DNA of 11,038 nt from an uncultured Filifactor sp. GTDB lineage: Bacteria; Bacillota; Clostridia; Peptostreptococcales; Filifactoraceae. The stretch's first letter is position 1. Each line of letters starts with the position of its first letter. Where the stretch lies: contig CAMYCP010000028.1 of assembly GCA_947254385.1 (NCBI GenBank), positions 1 through 11,038 on the forward strand, in the 5' to 3' direction. Shown here piece by piece: positions 1 to 6,727 of this stretch. The notes under the pieces were generated by a model. It did no database searches, was not told the origin of the DNA, and saw nothing but the letters and a program-made list of their open reading frames with translations. A program made the translations under genes and the position numbers.

Positions 1-154
1 GTTAATAACACTTTGTATAAGAAATGGCAGTATTAATTTTAACTGAAGTTTTTGTAATACAACGTTATGATAAATTTTGATTAAAATTTTATACTACATT
101 TTTAAAAGCAAATCTGTATAAATCATATATTTATTTTTACGAGGAGGTTACATC

Positions 155-718
155 ATGAAAAAAGTACTTGTTTTATTGGCGCCGGGTTTTGAAGAAGTGG
201 AAGCGCTTTCCATTGTGGATTTTTTGCGCAGAGTTGAAATTCCAGTTGAAACCGCATCTACGACTGAGGATTTACTTATTAAAGGGTCACATGGTATAAA
301 TGTACAAGCTGATGTTATATTCGACGATGTAAAATCTTTGTATGATGCCGTGATGATACCAGGAGGAATACCCGGAGCGCCGAATTTAAGAGACAATGAA
401 AAGGTTATAGAATATATAAAAAAAATGCACGATGCAAAAAAATATATAGCCGCAATATGTGCCGGGCCGATAGTATTGGAAAAAGCCGGTGTTATAAAAG
501 ACAAAAAAGTTACTTCATATCCGGGATTTGAAGCGGAACTTAAAAGTGCAAAATATATTAACGACAATGTAGTTGTTGATGAAAACATAATAACGTCCAG
601 AGGGCCTGCTACAGCTATTTTACTTGCTGTTAAACTTGCCGAGATACTTAAGGATAAAGCATCTTCTGACAAGTTAAAAAACGGCTTGTTACTTCCTCTG
701 CTTTTAAATGAAAAATAA
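155..718 (+). CDS. DJ-1/PfpI (ThiJ) family protein
   Basis: This 187-residue protein covers the whole single-domain DJ-1/PfpI fold. The family signatures are visible. GFEEVEA at 11-17 carries the acidic residue (E16) that normally contacts the reactive cysteine. AAICAGP at 99-105 is the nucleophile elbow with Cys102, matching human DJ-1 Cys106. SRGPATA at 148-154 is the conserved C-terminal motif. Human DJ-1 has a histidine after the elbow, but here the segment reads TSYPG with tyrosine at 122, as in many bacterial relatives. Family members are reported as deglycases, glyoxalases, chaperones or oxidative-stress proteins, so the substrate cannot be named. The start is clear: GAGGAGG lies 7 bases before the ATG. 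No signal peptide is visible, so it is probably cytosolic. No terminator separates it from mgtE 136 bases downstream, so the two may be co-transcribed. The family call is secure; the function is not. Confidence 0.95.
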   Translation: MKKVLVLLAPGFEEVEALSIVDFLRRVEIPVETASTTEDLLIKGSHGINVQADVIFDDVKSLYDAVMIPGGIPGAPNLRDNEKVIEYIKKMHDAKKYIAAICAGPIVLEKAGVIKDKKVTSYPGFEAELKSAKYINDNVVVDENIITSRGPATAILLAVKLAEILKDKASSDKLKNGLLLPLLLNEK

Positions 719-779
719 TTGTGACTTTATGAAATATATAAATTTTGGATTTGCGCATTAAACGGAAGGTGAATTTTCA

Positions 780-842
780 ATGTCTGAATATGACGAGAAT
801 AATTTTTTAAATATTAAGGGAGGCATAAAAGTCTCCCGGTAA
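780..842 (+). CDS. Candidate 20-aa leader peptide upstream of mgtE
   Basis: This short ORF starts MSEYDENNF and ends GGIKVSR. It is preceded by AAGGTGA (766-772) at a 7-base spacing, a good Shine-Dalgarno match, so it is likely translated. Its TAA stop (840-842) abuts the mgtE ribosome binding site, and the mgtE ATG follows 12 bases later, in the same reading frame. Acidic residues cluster at positions 3, 5 and 6. Leader peptides control Mg2+ transporter genes in enterobacteria (MgtL, MgtP), and acidic stretches can destabilise translating ribosomes at low Mg2+. Applying that mechanism here is only inference. It may instead be a fortuitous ORF, or the relic of a longer mgtE N-terminus cut off by a stop codon. 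Confidence 0.45.
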   Translation: MSEYDENNFLNIKGGIKVSR

Positions 843-847
843 GGAGG
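818..847 (+). promoter_or_regulatory. Hairpin and competing SD-sequestering pairing before mgtE
   Basis: GGGAGGC (818-824) and GTCTCCC (831-837) form a 7-bp stem with one G-U pair and an ATAAAA loop, at the 3' end of the leader ORF. The same TCTCC (832-836) can instead pair with GGAGG (843-847), the mgtE ribosome binding site, across a 6-base loop. The two pairings exclude each other. A ribosome or other factor holding the upstream arm could therefore change access to the mgtE start. The complementarity is seen directly; the regulatory role is inferred. Confidence 0.4.
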
Positions 848-854
848 ACTTATT

Positions 855-2192
855 ATGCATGAAACTATTACCTTTATTAAAAGCGGGCAAACACGCAAGG
901 CAAGAGATTTGCTTTTAGAAAGTAATGTGGTCGATATTGCCGAATTTTTTGACACTTTGGAGGGTGCGGATCTTATAGTATTGTTCAGAATACTTCCCAA
1001 AGATGTCGCCGCCGATGTATTCTCCTATATGGATATAGACGGTCAAAAGTATTTGGTTGAAAAAATGAGCGATGAAGAAATTGCCGGCATATTGAAAGAA
1101 CTGTATATGGACGATGCTGTCGATTTTATAGAAGAACTTCCCGCAAACGTGGTTACAAAGGTGCTTAACAATACCACGTCCGAGCGACGCAATATGATAA
1201 ATCGCCTTTTAAGTTACCCCGAAGATTCGGCGGGCAGTATAATGACCACCGAATATGTCGATCTCAAACAAAACCTCACCGTATTGCAAGCTATTCAACG
1301 CATCAAAAAAATAGGCTTTGACAGAGAAACCATAAATACGTTGTATGTAATAAATGAAAATCGCAAACTTGAAGGTATACTCGAAATTCGTCAACTTATC
1401 TTATCTCCTCCCGATGCGATAATTAAAGATATAATGGATACAAATTACGTCTATGTACAAACTACGGACGATCAGGAAGACGTAGCAAATATGTTTATAA
1501 AATACGGCTATATCGCAATGCCCGTAGTTGATAAAGAACATAGGCTCGTGGGAATAGTTACGGTAGATGACATACTTTCAATAATAGAAGAAGAAAATGA
1601 AGAAGACTTTGCAAAAATGAACGCATTATCTCCGTCGGACGACACATATATGGAATCGAGCGTCTTTGAACTTGCTAAAAAACGTATATACTGGCTGTTG
1701 TTTTTGATGGTTTCGGCTACATTTACCGGAATTATAATACGCCGTTATGAAAATGTGCTGAGCAAAGTGGTGATACTTGCATCGTTTATTCCCATGCTTA
1801 TGGATACCGGAGGAAATGCCGGATCTCAAGCCTCAACTCTCATCATTCGCGGTCTTGCACTTAATGAACTTAAAACTTCCGATATTTTAAAAATAGTGTG
1901 GAAAGAATTTAGAATCGGTTGTTTGGTCGGAGTGGTATTAAGTTTGATAAATCTTATAAGACTTTATTACATTGAAAGAGTATCTTTTAATATATGCCTC
2001 AGCGTATGCGGCAGCTTGTTTGTGGTTGTGATAATTTCCAAAATGCTTGGAGGAAGTTTGCCCATTCTTGCCAAAAAACTTAAATTCGACCCTGCAATAA
2101 TGGCAGGTCCATTGATTACTACAATGGTTGATGCTTTTTCACTTATGATATATTTTACTCTTGCAAGTGAATTTGTGCTTAAAGCAAAATAA
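855..2192 (+). CDS. mgtE: Magnesium transporter MgtE
   Basis: This is a full-length MgtE of 445 residues (about 450 is usual), an inner-membrane Mg2+ channel gated by cytosolic Mg2+. The order is as expected. An acidic helical MgtE_N domain spans about 15-125. Two CBS domains follow, at about 126-185 (starting SIMTTEYV) and 190-248 (ending VGIVTVDDILSIIEEE). A connecting helix leads into five membrane segments from about 279 to 441. The pore signature PMLMDTGGNAGSQAS is at 313-327. The last segment carries FDPAIMAGPLITTMVD at 411-426, where D426 corresponds to the invariant pore aspartate of Thermus MgtE (D432). AAGGAGG (841-847), 7 bases before the ATG, fixes the start. The short upstream ORF and hairpin may control translation. 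No M-box riboswitch is recognisable, and the gap to the previous gene is too small for one. A hairpin terminator follows the stop. Confidence 0.97.
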   Translation: MHETITFIKSGQTRKARDLLLESNVVDIAEFFDTLEGADLIVLFRILPKDVAADVFSYMDIDGQKYLVEKMSDEEIAGILKELYMDDAVDFIEELPANVVTKVLNNTTSERRNMINRLLSYPEDSAGSIMTTEYVDLKQNLTVLQAIQRIKKIGFDRETINTLYVINENRKLEGILEIRQLILSPPDAIIKDIMDTNYVYVQTTDDQEDVANMFIKYGYIAMPVVDKEHRLVGIVTVDDILSIIEEENEEDFAKMNALSPSDDTYMESSVFELAKKRIYWLLFLMVSATFTGIIIRRYENVLSKVVILASFIPMLMDTGGNAGSQASTLIIRGLALNELKTSDILKIVWKEFRIGCLVGVVLSLINLIRLYYIERVSFNICLSVCGSLFVVVIISKMLGGSLPILAKKLKFDPAIMAGPLITTMVDAFSLMIYFTLASEFVLKAK

Positions 2193-2193
2193 A

Positions 2194-2235
2194 AAAAACA
2201 CACGGGACACCTGTTATTCAGTTCCGTGTGTTTTT
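2194..2235. terminator. Bidirectional intrinsic terminator between mgtE and the EamA gene
   Basis: The arms AAAAACACACGGGAC (2194-2208) and GTTCCGTGTGTTTTT (2221-2235) pair over 15 positions with one G-U, around a 12-base loop. A-rich and T-rich flanks provide a U-tract in both directions. It lies right after mgtE. On the minus strand it contains the last codons of the transporter gene, whose stop codon falls in the loop. Confidence 0.85.
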
Positions 2236-3095
2236 ATTATTACCGACATACTTGATATAATTATCAAAAGTATTGCTATAAATGTACGGCAAGACGGGAT
2301 TTCATGCAGAAGTGCTATTCCTACAACCGCACTCACTGTAGGTTCCAAAGTGCTAAGCATGGAAGTTTTGCGTGAACCTATATACGTTACACCTTTTTGA
2401 TAGAACATCACGCCGAAAACCGTAAGAGAAAGCGAATAAAAAATACAATAAGCGGTAAATTTAATATCATTTATAACTACAAGTTTATTTGTGAAAACAG
2501 ATATTAAAAAGGCAATAATTGCTGAAAAACATACCATAAAAAAGCAAAGTTTATAAGGCGGCATATTTTTAAGTTCTTTTTCAAGATATACCGAATATAT
2601 TGAGTACGTAGCGGCGGACAATAAAGCGTTAATAATTCCCGTAACATTTGATACGTCATGTATATCAGCCATTAAAAAAATTCCGTATGTTGCGGTAAAA
2701 GTACATACATATTCGATTAATGAAATTTTTGAACGATATATTAAAGAATGAATCAGAAGTATACATATCGGATAAGTGAAATGTAGTACCGTCGCCATTG
2801 ATGAATCTATCTTTTTATATGATGAAAATAGTAAAATGGGAGTCAATACAAAAAAAAATGAGAGAATACAGAGCTTTCTAAATTCAATCCTATTTAAAGA
2901 GAGCTTTCCTTTGTTTTCATGTACGGCTAAAAAATAAAAGAAGAAAGATGCATAAAAAAAACGATAGAACGTGGCACTCAGTTCATTTATTCCCCTTTTA
3001 AACATTATCATCGTCATAAGCGGCATGAAACCGAAAATTGCGGCTGACGTTACGGCAAAAATTATGCCTTTTTTATTTTGATTTTGTGTCTTCAT
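2214..3095 (-). CDS. EamA/DMT-family membrane transporter
   Basis: The protein has 293 residues, typical for the ten-helix drug/metabolite transporter (EamA) superfamily. It is two tandem EamA repeats of about five hydrophobic helices each. Visible helices include IIFAVTSAAIFGFMPLM near the N-terminus and FIAILLIIISSMSVIIK at the C-terminus. The segment TSMLSTLEPTVSAVVGIALLHE, written here only as its position around 245-266, has the T-x-x-EP pattern common before helix 9. The substrate cannot be read from sequence; relatives export amino acids, metabolites or drugs. The ATG has no clear Shine-Dalgarno and lies 23 bases inside the end of the upstream deacetylase gene, so it is probably translated by coupling. 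The last codons form an arm of the shared terminator. Confidence 0.88.
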   Translation of the reverse strand: MKTQNQNKKGIIFAVTSAAIFGFMPLMTMIMFKRGINELSATFYRFFYASFFFYFLAVHENKGKLSLNRIEFRKLCILSFFFVLTPILLFSSYKKIDSSMATVLHFTYPICILLIHSLIYRSKISLIEYVCTFTATYGIFLMADIHDVSNVTGIINALLSAATYSIYSVYLEKELKNMPPYKLCFFMVCFSAIIAFLISVFTNKLVVINDIKFTAYCIFYSLSLTVFGVMFYQKGVTYIGSRKTSMLSTLEPTVSAVVGIALLHEIPSCRTFIAILLIIISSMSVIIKTHGTE

Positions 3096-3960
3096 AGGTA
3101 TTGTTTGTCGGTGTTATTTTTGGAATATCATCACTTGCAAGCGGAGGACGTTTTTTTACTTTTGTAGGATATTTTTTAAGCGGATCGGGGTCTACTATTT
3201 TTTTAAATTCGTCGAGTGTTGTCGTATTTGACACGTTGTTTCTCGGAATCATCAAGCGATTTGTATTTTGAAAAACTCTTCCCGGATTTATATTAAACGC
3301 CATTGAAATTCCCATGGACTTAAGCACGCTTTTTATCCTGCCGTTGCTTCGCCCGAAAGGGTAAGAAAATGCATATTGTTCATAACCTAAAGATTTAAGG
3401 GTTAACGCCGCTAAAGATAAATCTTCATAAACTTGTGCGGTTGAGGCGGAAAGTGATACGGGATAATTGCCGGGACCTACATCATGCAAATCAAAAGTGT
3501 GAGATTGAAAAGTAAAAACATCGCTCATCTCTTTCATTTGCTGTGATGTACAATGCTTTGAATAATACATGGGAGGAGTTGAATCTATTTTGGAAACTAT
3601 TGTAAATTGAGTTGCCTTGAAACCGTATTTTTTTAAAATCGGGTAAGCTATTAGATAATTGCTTTCATATCCGTCATCCATGGTTATAAGCACTGAGCGG
3701 GGATTTAAAACTCTTTTGTTGTTCATATAATCCAAAAGTTCTTTCGGAGTTATCGTTTCGTAACCGTTTTCATAAAGATATTGCATTTCCGTTTCAAACT
3801 GGTATTTTGATATAGTTGCGCCCTCATACGAATCGCCAGCGATAAAATTGTGATACATCAAAACCGGTACGCCCGTATAGTTTACATTGGCATAACAATT
3901 AGCGAAGTTAAGAAAAAATAACATTAGAGTAAATAATAACAATCTTTTGTTTAAATGCAT
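3073..3960 (-). CDS. Secreted polysaccharide deacetylase (NodB domain, CE4)
   Basis: The product is probably an extracellular carbohydrate-esterase-4 enzyme that removes N-acetyl groups from a cell-wall or surface polysaccharide. From the chosen start it has 295 residues. A signal peptide (KR, then LLLFTLMLFFLNFA) has a plausible cleavage site after CYA, residue 24. NodB motifs follow: TMDDG at 93-97 (catalytic and metal aspartates D95, D96), SHTFDLH at 153-159 (H154, H159), and SYPFG at 199-203. An MIPR motif ends at R240. The lone domain with PVLMYHNF near the N-terminus resembles PgaB/IcaB-type deacetylases. The C-terminus is a polar, proline- and lysine-rich tail. An in-frame ATG at 4011 would add 17 residues, but it lacks a ribosome binding site and sits about where transcription should begin. 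The ATG at 3960 follows GGGAG and begins a proper signal peptide. The exact substrate is unknown. Confidence 0.9.
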   Translation of the reverse strand: MHLNKRLLLFTLMLFFLNFANCYANVNYTGVPVLMYHNFIAGDSYEGATISKYQFETEMQYLYENGYETITPKELLDYMNNKRVLNPRSVLITMDDGYESNYLIAYPILKKYGFKATQFTIVSKIDSTPPMYYSKHCTSQQMKEMSDVFTFQSHTFDLHDVGPGNYPVSLSASTAQVYEDLSLAALTLKSLGYEQYAFSYPFGRSNGRIKSVLKSMGISMAFNINPGRVFQNTNRLMIPRNNVSNTTTLDEFKKIVDPDPLKKYPTKVKKRPPLASDDIPKITPTNNTYEDTKSK

Positions 3961-4018
3961 AATACAAGACATCTCCCATTTATTTTGATTTTTATTGTCA
4001 AACAATCTCATATATTTA

Positions 4019-4027
4019 ATTATAACA
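4019..4027 (-). promoter_or_regulatory. Extended -10 promoter for the deacetylase-transporter unit
   Basis: On the minus strand this reads TGTTATAAT, a perfect extended -10 (TGn followed by TATAAT). No good -35 lies at 17-18 bases. Transcription would start around 4011-4013, leaving a leader of about 50 bases before the chosen start at 3960. That supports the shorter deacetylase ORF. It is divergent from the peptidase promoter. Confidence 0.55.
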
Positions 4028-4085
4028 TATATTATGATTATCGGTTTTGTAATTTTTGTTTTTGCACAAAATAAAAATAAGTTTG

Positions 4086-4094
4086 TGATATACT
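4086..4094 (+). promoter_or_regulatory. Extended -10 promoter for the P1 peptidase gene
   Basis: TGATATACT is an extended -10 element (TGn then TATACT) 28 bases before the start codon. A TTGCAC at 4062-4067 is 21 bases away, too far for a normal -35, so the promoter probably depends on the extended -10. The same nine bases recur before the small membrane protein gene at 6689-6697. Confidence 0.45.
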
Positions 4095-4121
4095 TGTAAT
4101 AAAAATGAAAGAGGGAGCTTT

Positions 4122-5090
4122 ATGAAAAAAATTGACATATCGGATATAAAAGATTTTTATGTCGGAAATTTTGAGAATAAAACAGCCGCCACCGGTTGTA
4201 CGGCTATATTGTGTCCGTACGGAGCACAAGGTGGCGTCGATGTTCGTGGAGGAGGCCCGGCATCGAGAGAAACCGCACTTTTGAGAACCGATAAAATGAT
4301 CGAACGTATACATTGCGTCATGCTTTCCGGTGGAAGTGCTTTCGGACTTGATGCGGCAAGCGGGGCAATGCAATTTTTGGAAGAAAAGGGTATAGGTTTT
4401 GATACGGGAGCGGGAGTAGTTCCGATAGTATGCGCCGCATCGCTTTTTGATTTAACGGTCGGATCTTGTGATATCAGACCGGATAAAACAATGGGGTATA
4501 ACGCTTGCTTAAAAGCTATGAACAGAAACTTTAAGGAAGGAAATTACGGTGCCGGAACTGGAGCTACAGTAGGCAAATATAAGGGAAGTGAATATTCCGT
4601 AAAATCCGGCATAGGCTCAGCGGCATATATTTATGAAAATATTGAAATAGGAACTGTAGTTGCGGTAAATGCACTCGGGGATATAAAAAAAGACGGTGTT
4701 ATTATTGCGGGTATGTTAAACGGATCTAAAGACGGTTTTCAAAATACGGAACAAACCTTGCTTGAAGATTTGATTAAACCTAAAAATGTATTCAAAGGAA
4801 ACACCACGATAGGTTGTATCATAACTAATGCAAAACTCACCAAAGCCGAAACCAACAAGTTGGCATCCATATCTCACAATGCTCTCGCAAGAGCGATATC
4901 GCCCGTTCATACGTCGTTTGACGGTGATACATTATTCGCTTTAAGCAGCGGAAAAACGGAATGTTTTTTTGATGCACTTTGCATTCTTGCACAAAAAGTC
5001 ACGGAAGAGGCGATAATAAATGCGGTATTGAAAGCTGAAAGCGCATACGGTTTTCCTTGCGTTTCTGAACTTAAAATAAAACCCCGATAA
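4122..5090 (+). CDS. P1 family (DmpA/S58-type) self-processing peptidase
   Basis: The 322-residue protein matches the DmpA/BapA family of Ntn-type aminopeptidases, which cleave themselves into alpha and beta chains. Seen motifs: TGCTAILCP near the N-terminus, the conserved VRGGGPASRE region (41-50), LSGGSAFGLDAASG (68-81), and the NYGAGTGATVGK region (141-152). GNTTIGCIITNAKLT (226-240) is the expected processing site, with the beta-chain nucleophile most likely T228. PVHTSFDGDT (261-270) is the usual C-terminal motif. Characterised relatives release N-terminal D- or L-residues or beta-amino acids from short peptides; the substrate here is unknown. AGAGGGAG 5-6 bases before the ATG sets the start. 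No signal peptide is seen, so it is likely cytosolic. The stop codon lies within the downstream terminator stem. Confidence 0.92.
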   Translation: MKKIDISDIKDFYVGNFENKTAATGCTAILCPYGAQGGVDVRGGGPASRETALLRTDKMIERIHCVMLSGGSAFGLDAASGAMQFLEEKGIGFDTGAGVVPIVCAASLFDLTVGSCDIRPDKTMGYNACLKAMNRNFKEGNYGAGTGATVGKYKGSEYSVKSGIGSAAYIYENIEIGTVVAVNALGDIKKDGVIIAGMLNGSKDGFQNTEQTLLEDLIKPKNVFKGNTTIGCIITNAKLTKAETNKLASISHNALARAISPVHTSFDGDTLFALSSGKTECFFDALCILAQKVTEEAIINAVLKAESAYGFPCVSELKIKPR

Positions 5091-5116
5091 ATTGCATTTG
5101 ATTTATCGGGGTTTTT
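5081..5116. terminator. Bidirectional intrinsic terminator between peptidase and CofE-like genes
   Basis: ACCCCGATAAAT (5081-5092) and ATTTATCGGGGT (5101-5112) form a perfect 12-bp stem around an 8-base loop, followed by a T-run. A-rich sequence on the other side makes it usable on the minus strand too, where the CofE-like gene ends at 5122. The peptidase stop codon (5088-5090) is inside the first arm. Confidence 0.92.
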
Positions 5117-5121
5117 ATTAT

Positions 5122-6321
5122 TTATTTATCTTCGTCGGCATAATTATCAAAATAACCTTGAATTAAAATTATCGGAGTACCTTTGTCACCGCTGCCGGAT
5201 GTCAAATCGCAAAGCGAACCTATCAAATCAGTTAAGCGTCTGGGAGTTGTGCCTTCGGTGGACATTTGACCTACCAAATCTTTTTCTTTGTGGGATATTG
5301 TGTCAACTATAGCTTCTTTTAGGCTGTCTCCCGAAAGGTCGGCAAAATCGTTGTCGGCAAGATATTTAAGTTTAAGTTCGTTGGGTTTGCCTACAAGACC
5401 GTCGGTATATCCCGGTGATACGACAGGATCTGCAAGTTCCCATATTTTACCTACCGGATCCTTAAATGCTCCGTCACCGTACACCAACACTTCTATTTTT
5501 TTCCCGGTCTTGTCCATCAGCATTTTTTGTAATTTATTCGCAAATTCGGATGAATTTCTGGGGAAAAGTTTTATCGTATCTTCACTTGCTTTGTTGGAAC
5601 CGAGCAAACCGTATTCGGCATTATATCCGCTGTTATTTACGGGAGAAGTCATTATTTCATCAAGGCTGAGTACGGTTTCACCGCCCGTTTTAAGCAGTAT
5701 ATTCTTAGTGCGTTTTCGTGTGTGTATGTCGCAGTTTATTACATTCTTCGTATATTTGAGGATTTCTTCGGCTCTATTTGACAATATAACTTCAACTTCG
5801 CAGTCCTGTTCCTCTATAATTTCTTTGTAATATTCCATATAGTCAACACCCGTGAAAACGTGTTTGTTAAAACCGAAATAATCTCTAAACTGTTTCTCCG
5901 TCATGGTATCCAAGTAAGGAACTACATTATGTTTGTCAAGTTCTTCGAGTGATATTAAATGATTTCCCACTTCATCGGACGGATAAGCGAGCATAAGAGT
6001 TATTTTTTCAGCACCTTTTGCAATACCTTTCAAGCATACGGCAAACCTGTTTCTGCTTAAAATCGGCCAGATAACACCGATATGTCCGTCTTTAAATTTT
6101 GACTTCACATCTGATGCAATATCGCCTATGGTTGCATAATTTCCTTGCGCTCTTGCAACTACCGCCTCGGTAACTCCGACGATATCACGATCGTGAAGTT
6201 TTATACCGTCGTTTTCACAAGCCTCTAAAACGGAGTTTAATACGATTTCAGGCAAATTATCGCCTTTGCGTATTATAGAAGTTCTAATTCCCCTTGAAAC
6301 TGTACCGACACATCTTGACAT
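5122..6321 (-). CDS. CofE-like protein (coenzyme F420-0:L-glutamate ligase family)
   Basis: The 399-residue protein is recognisable as the long clostridial branch of the F420-0:gamma-glutamyl ligase family. Its conserved blocks are SRGIRTSII (9-17), VTEAVVARAQGNYAT (50-64), PILSRNRFAVCLKGIAKGA (86-104), YPSDEVGNHL (113-122), FTGVDYMEYYKE (156-167), GYNAEYGLLGSNKASE (232-247), VYGDGAFKDPVG (280-291) and GTTPRRLTDLIGSLCDLTSG (357-376). True CofE adds glutamate to F420-0 through a gamma bond using GTP. No other F420 gene is in this window, and organisms of this kind are not known to make F420, so the real substrate is probably different. AGGAAA 7 bases before the ATG supports the start. The gene is alone on its strand. 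A strong promoter and a leader of about 230 bases with extensive folding potential precede it, suggesting control by RNA structure. Confidence 0.88.
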   Translation of the reverse strand: MSRCVGTVSRGIRTSIIRKGDNLPEIVLNSVLEACENDGIKLHDRDIVGVTEAVVARAQGNYATIGDIASDVKSKFKDGHIGVIWPILSRNRFAVCLKGIAKGAEKITLMLAYPSDEVGNHLISLEELDKHNVVPYLDTMTEKQFRDYFGFNKHVFTGVDYMEYYKEIIEEQDCEVEVILSNRAEEILKYTKNVINCDIHTRKRTKNILLKTGGETVLSLDEIMTSPVNNSGYNAEYGLLGSNKASEDTIKLFPRNSSEFANKLQKMLMDKTGKKIEVLVYGDGAFKDPVGKIWELADPVVSPGYTDGLVGKPNELKLKYLADNDFADLSGDSLKEAIVDTISHKEKDLVGQMSTEGTTPRRLTDLIGSLCDLTSGSGDKGTPIILIQGYFDNYADEDK

Positions 6322-6365
6322 AATGTTTCCTCATTTCTGTTTCACAAAAAATAAATCGGTTAAAT

Positions 6366-6392
6366 AAAAAGACAATAAAATATTGATATTGT
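6366..6392 (-). terminator. Weak terminator-like hairpin in the CofE-like leader
   Basis: On the minus strand, ACAATA (6392-6387) and TATTGT (6377-6372) can form a 6-bp stem, followed by C and a T-run. It lies after the structured leader and about 45 bases before the start codon, where an attenuator would sit. The stem is all A/T except one pair, so its strength is doubtful. Confidence 0.3.
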
Positions 6393-6407
6393 AAATGTAA
6401 ACTGCCT

Positions 6408-6520
6408 AAACGCATACCGTTTCACCGAGTTTTTAAAATTCATTCTTATCGATTGAAAGTTTATTTCCTATATCGGTCATTAAAGCATAAACCTAATTTA
6501 AATCAGGTGAACCTCGGCAA
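6408..6520 (-). ncRNA. Structured 5' leader, candidate cis-regulatory RNA (three-way junction)
   Basis: Read on the minus strand, TTGCCGAG (6520-6513) pairs with CTCGGTGA (6429-6422) over 8 bp including two G-U pairs, closing a junction. Inside are two hairpins. ACCTGAT (6508-6502) pairs with ATTAGGT (6497-6491) around a TTAA loop. CGAT (6475-6472) pairs with ATCG (6453-6450), with an inner GAAA/TTTC pairing. Just downstream, AACG/CGTT forms another small hairpin around GTATG (6421-6409). Two alternative pairings compete: TTCACC with GGTGAA, and TTGCC with GGCAG. The sequence does not match the TPP, THF, cobalamin, SAM, purine, FMN, lysine, glycine, ZTP or T-box consensus elements I know. The pairing potential is seen; ligand sensing is inference. 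Confidence 0.4.
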
Positions 6521-6557
6521 CATCATCAATACTTCATCGCATTATCAAAGCGCTTTT

Positions 6558-6586
6558 ATTATACAGTGAACTTTTAGCAAAGTCAA
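6558..6586 (-). promoter_or_regulatory. Sigma-A promoter for the CofE-like gene
   Basis: On the minus strand TTGACT (6586-6581), a 17-base spacer and TATAAT (6563-6558) make a near-consensus vegetative promoter, the best in the window. Transcription would begin near 6551, giving a 5' leader of about 230 bases, unusually long compared with the other genes here. Confidence 0.8.
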
Positions 6587-6667
6587 AAAAATATAATATA
6601 AAACTTATGTTACTGTTGACTTTGATTTTAATTTTATGCGAAAAAATATAAAAATCTTTTGAAGTTG

Positions 6668-6697
6668 TTGCATCGTGAATTGTACGGATGATATACT
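6668..6697 (+). promoter_or_regulatory. Promoter for the small membrane protein gene
   Basis: TTGCAT (6668-6673), an 18-base spacer and TATACT (6692-6697) with an upstream TGn make a credible extended -10 promoter, 31 bases before the chosen start codon. Confidence 0.55.
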
Positions 6698-6727
6698 TGA
6701 AATAATAAAGAAAGATTGGTGAATATG

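Noticed and set aside
148..672. A 174-codon open frame on the minus strand
   Set aside because: It lies entirely antisense to the well-supported DJ-1 family gene, has no ribosome binding site, and its translation is low-complexity Ser/Ile/Ala typical of a shadow frame.
719..854. M-box (ykoK) magnesium riboswitch before mgtE
   Set aside because: The gap is only 136 bases, partly occupied by the leader ORF, and does not contain the M-box conserved elements.
3961..4011. Upstream ATG giving a 312-residue deacetylase
   Set aside because: It has no ribosome binding site, would put a charged stretch before the signal peptide, and coincides with the expected transcription start from the extended -10 at 4019-4024.
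5288..5830. A 180-codon open frame on the plus strand inside the CofE-like gene
   Set aside because: The opposite strand encodes strongly conserved CofE-family blocks throughout; the plus-strand frame has no ribosome binding site and no recognisable motif.
6322..6560. tmRNA, 6S RNA or THF riboswitch in the leader of the CofE-like gene
   Set aside because: The tmRNA tRNA-like ends and the THF core sequences are absent, and the fold is not the long interrupted rod with a central bubble expected of 6S RNA; none could be supported.
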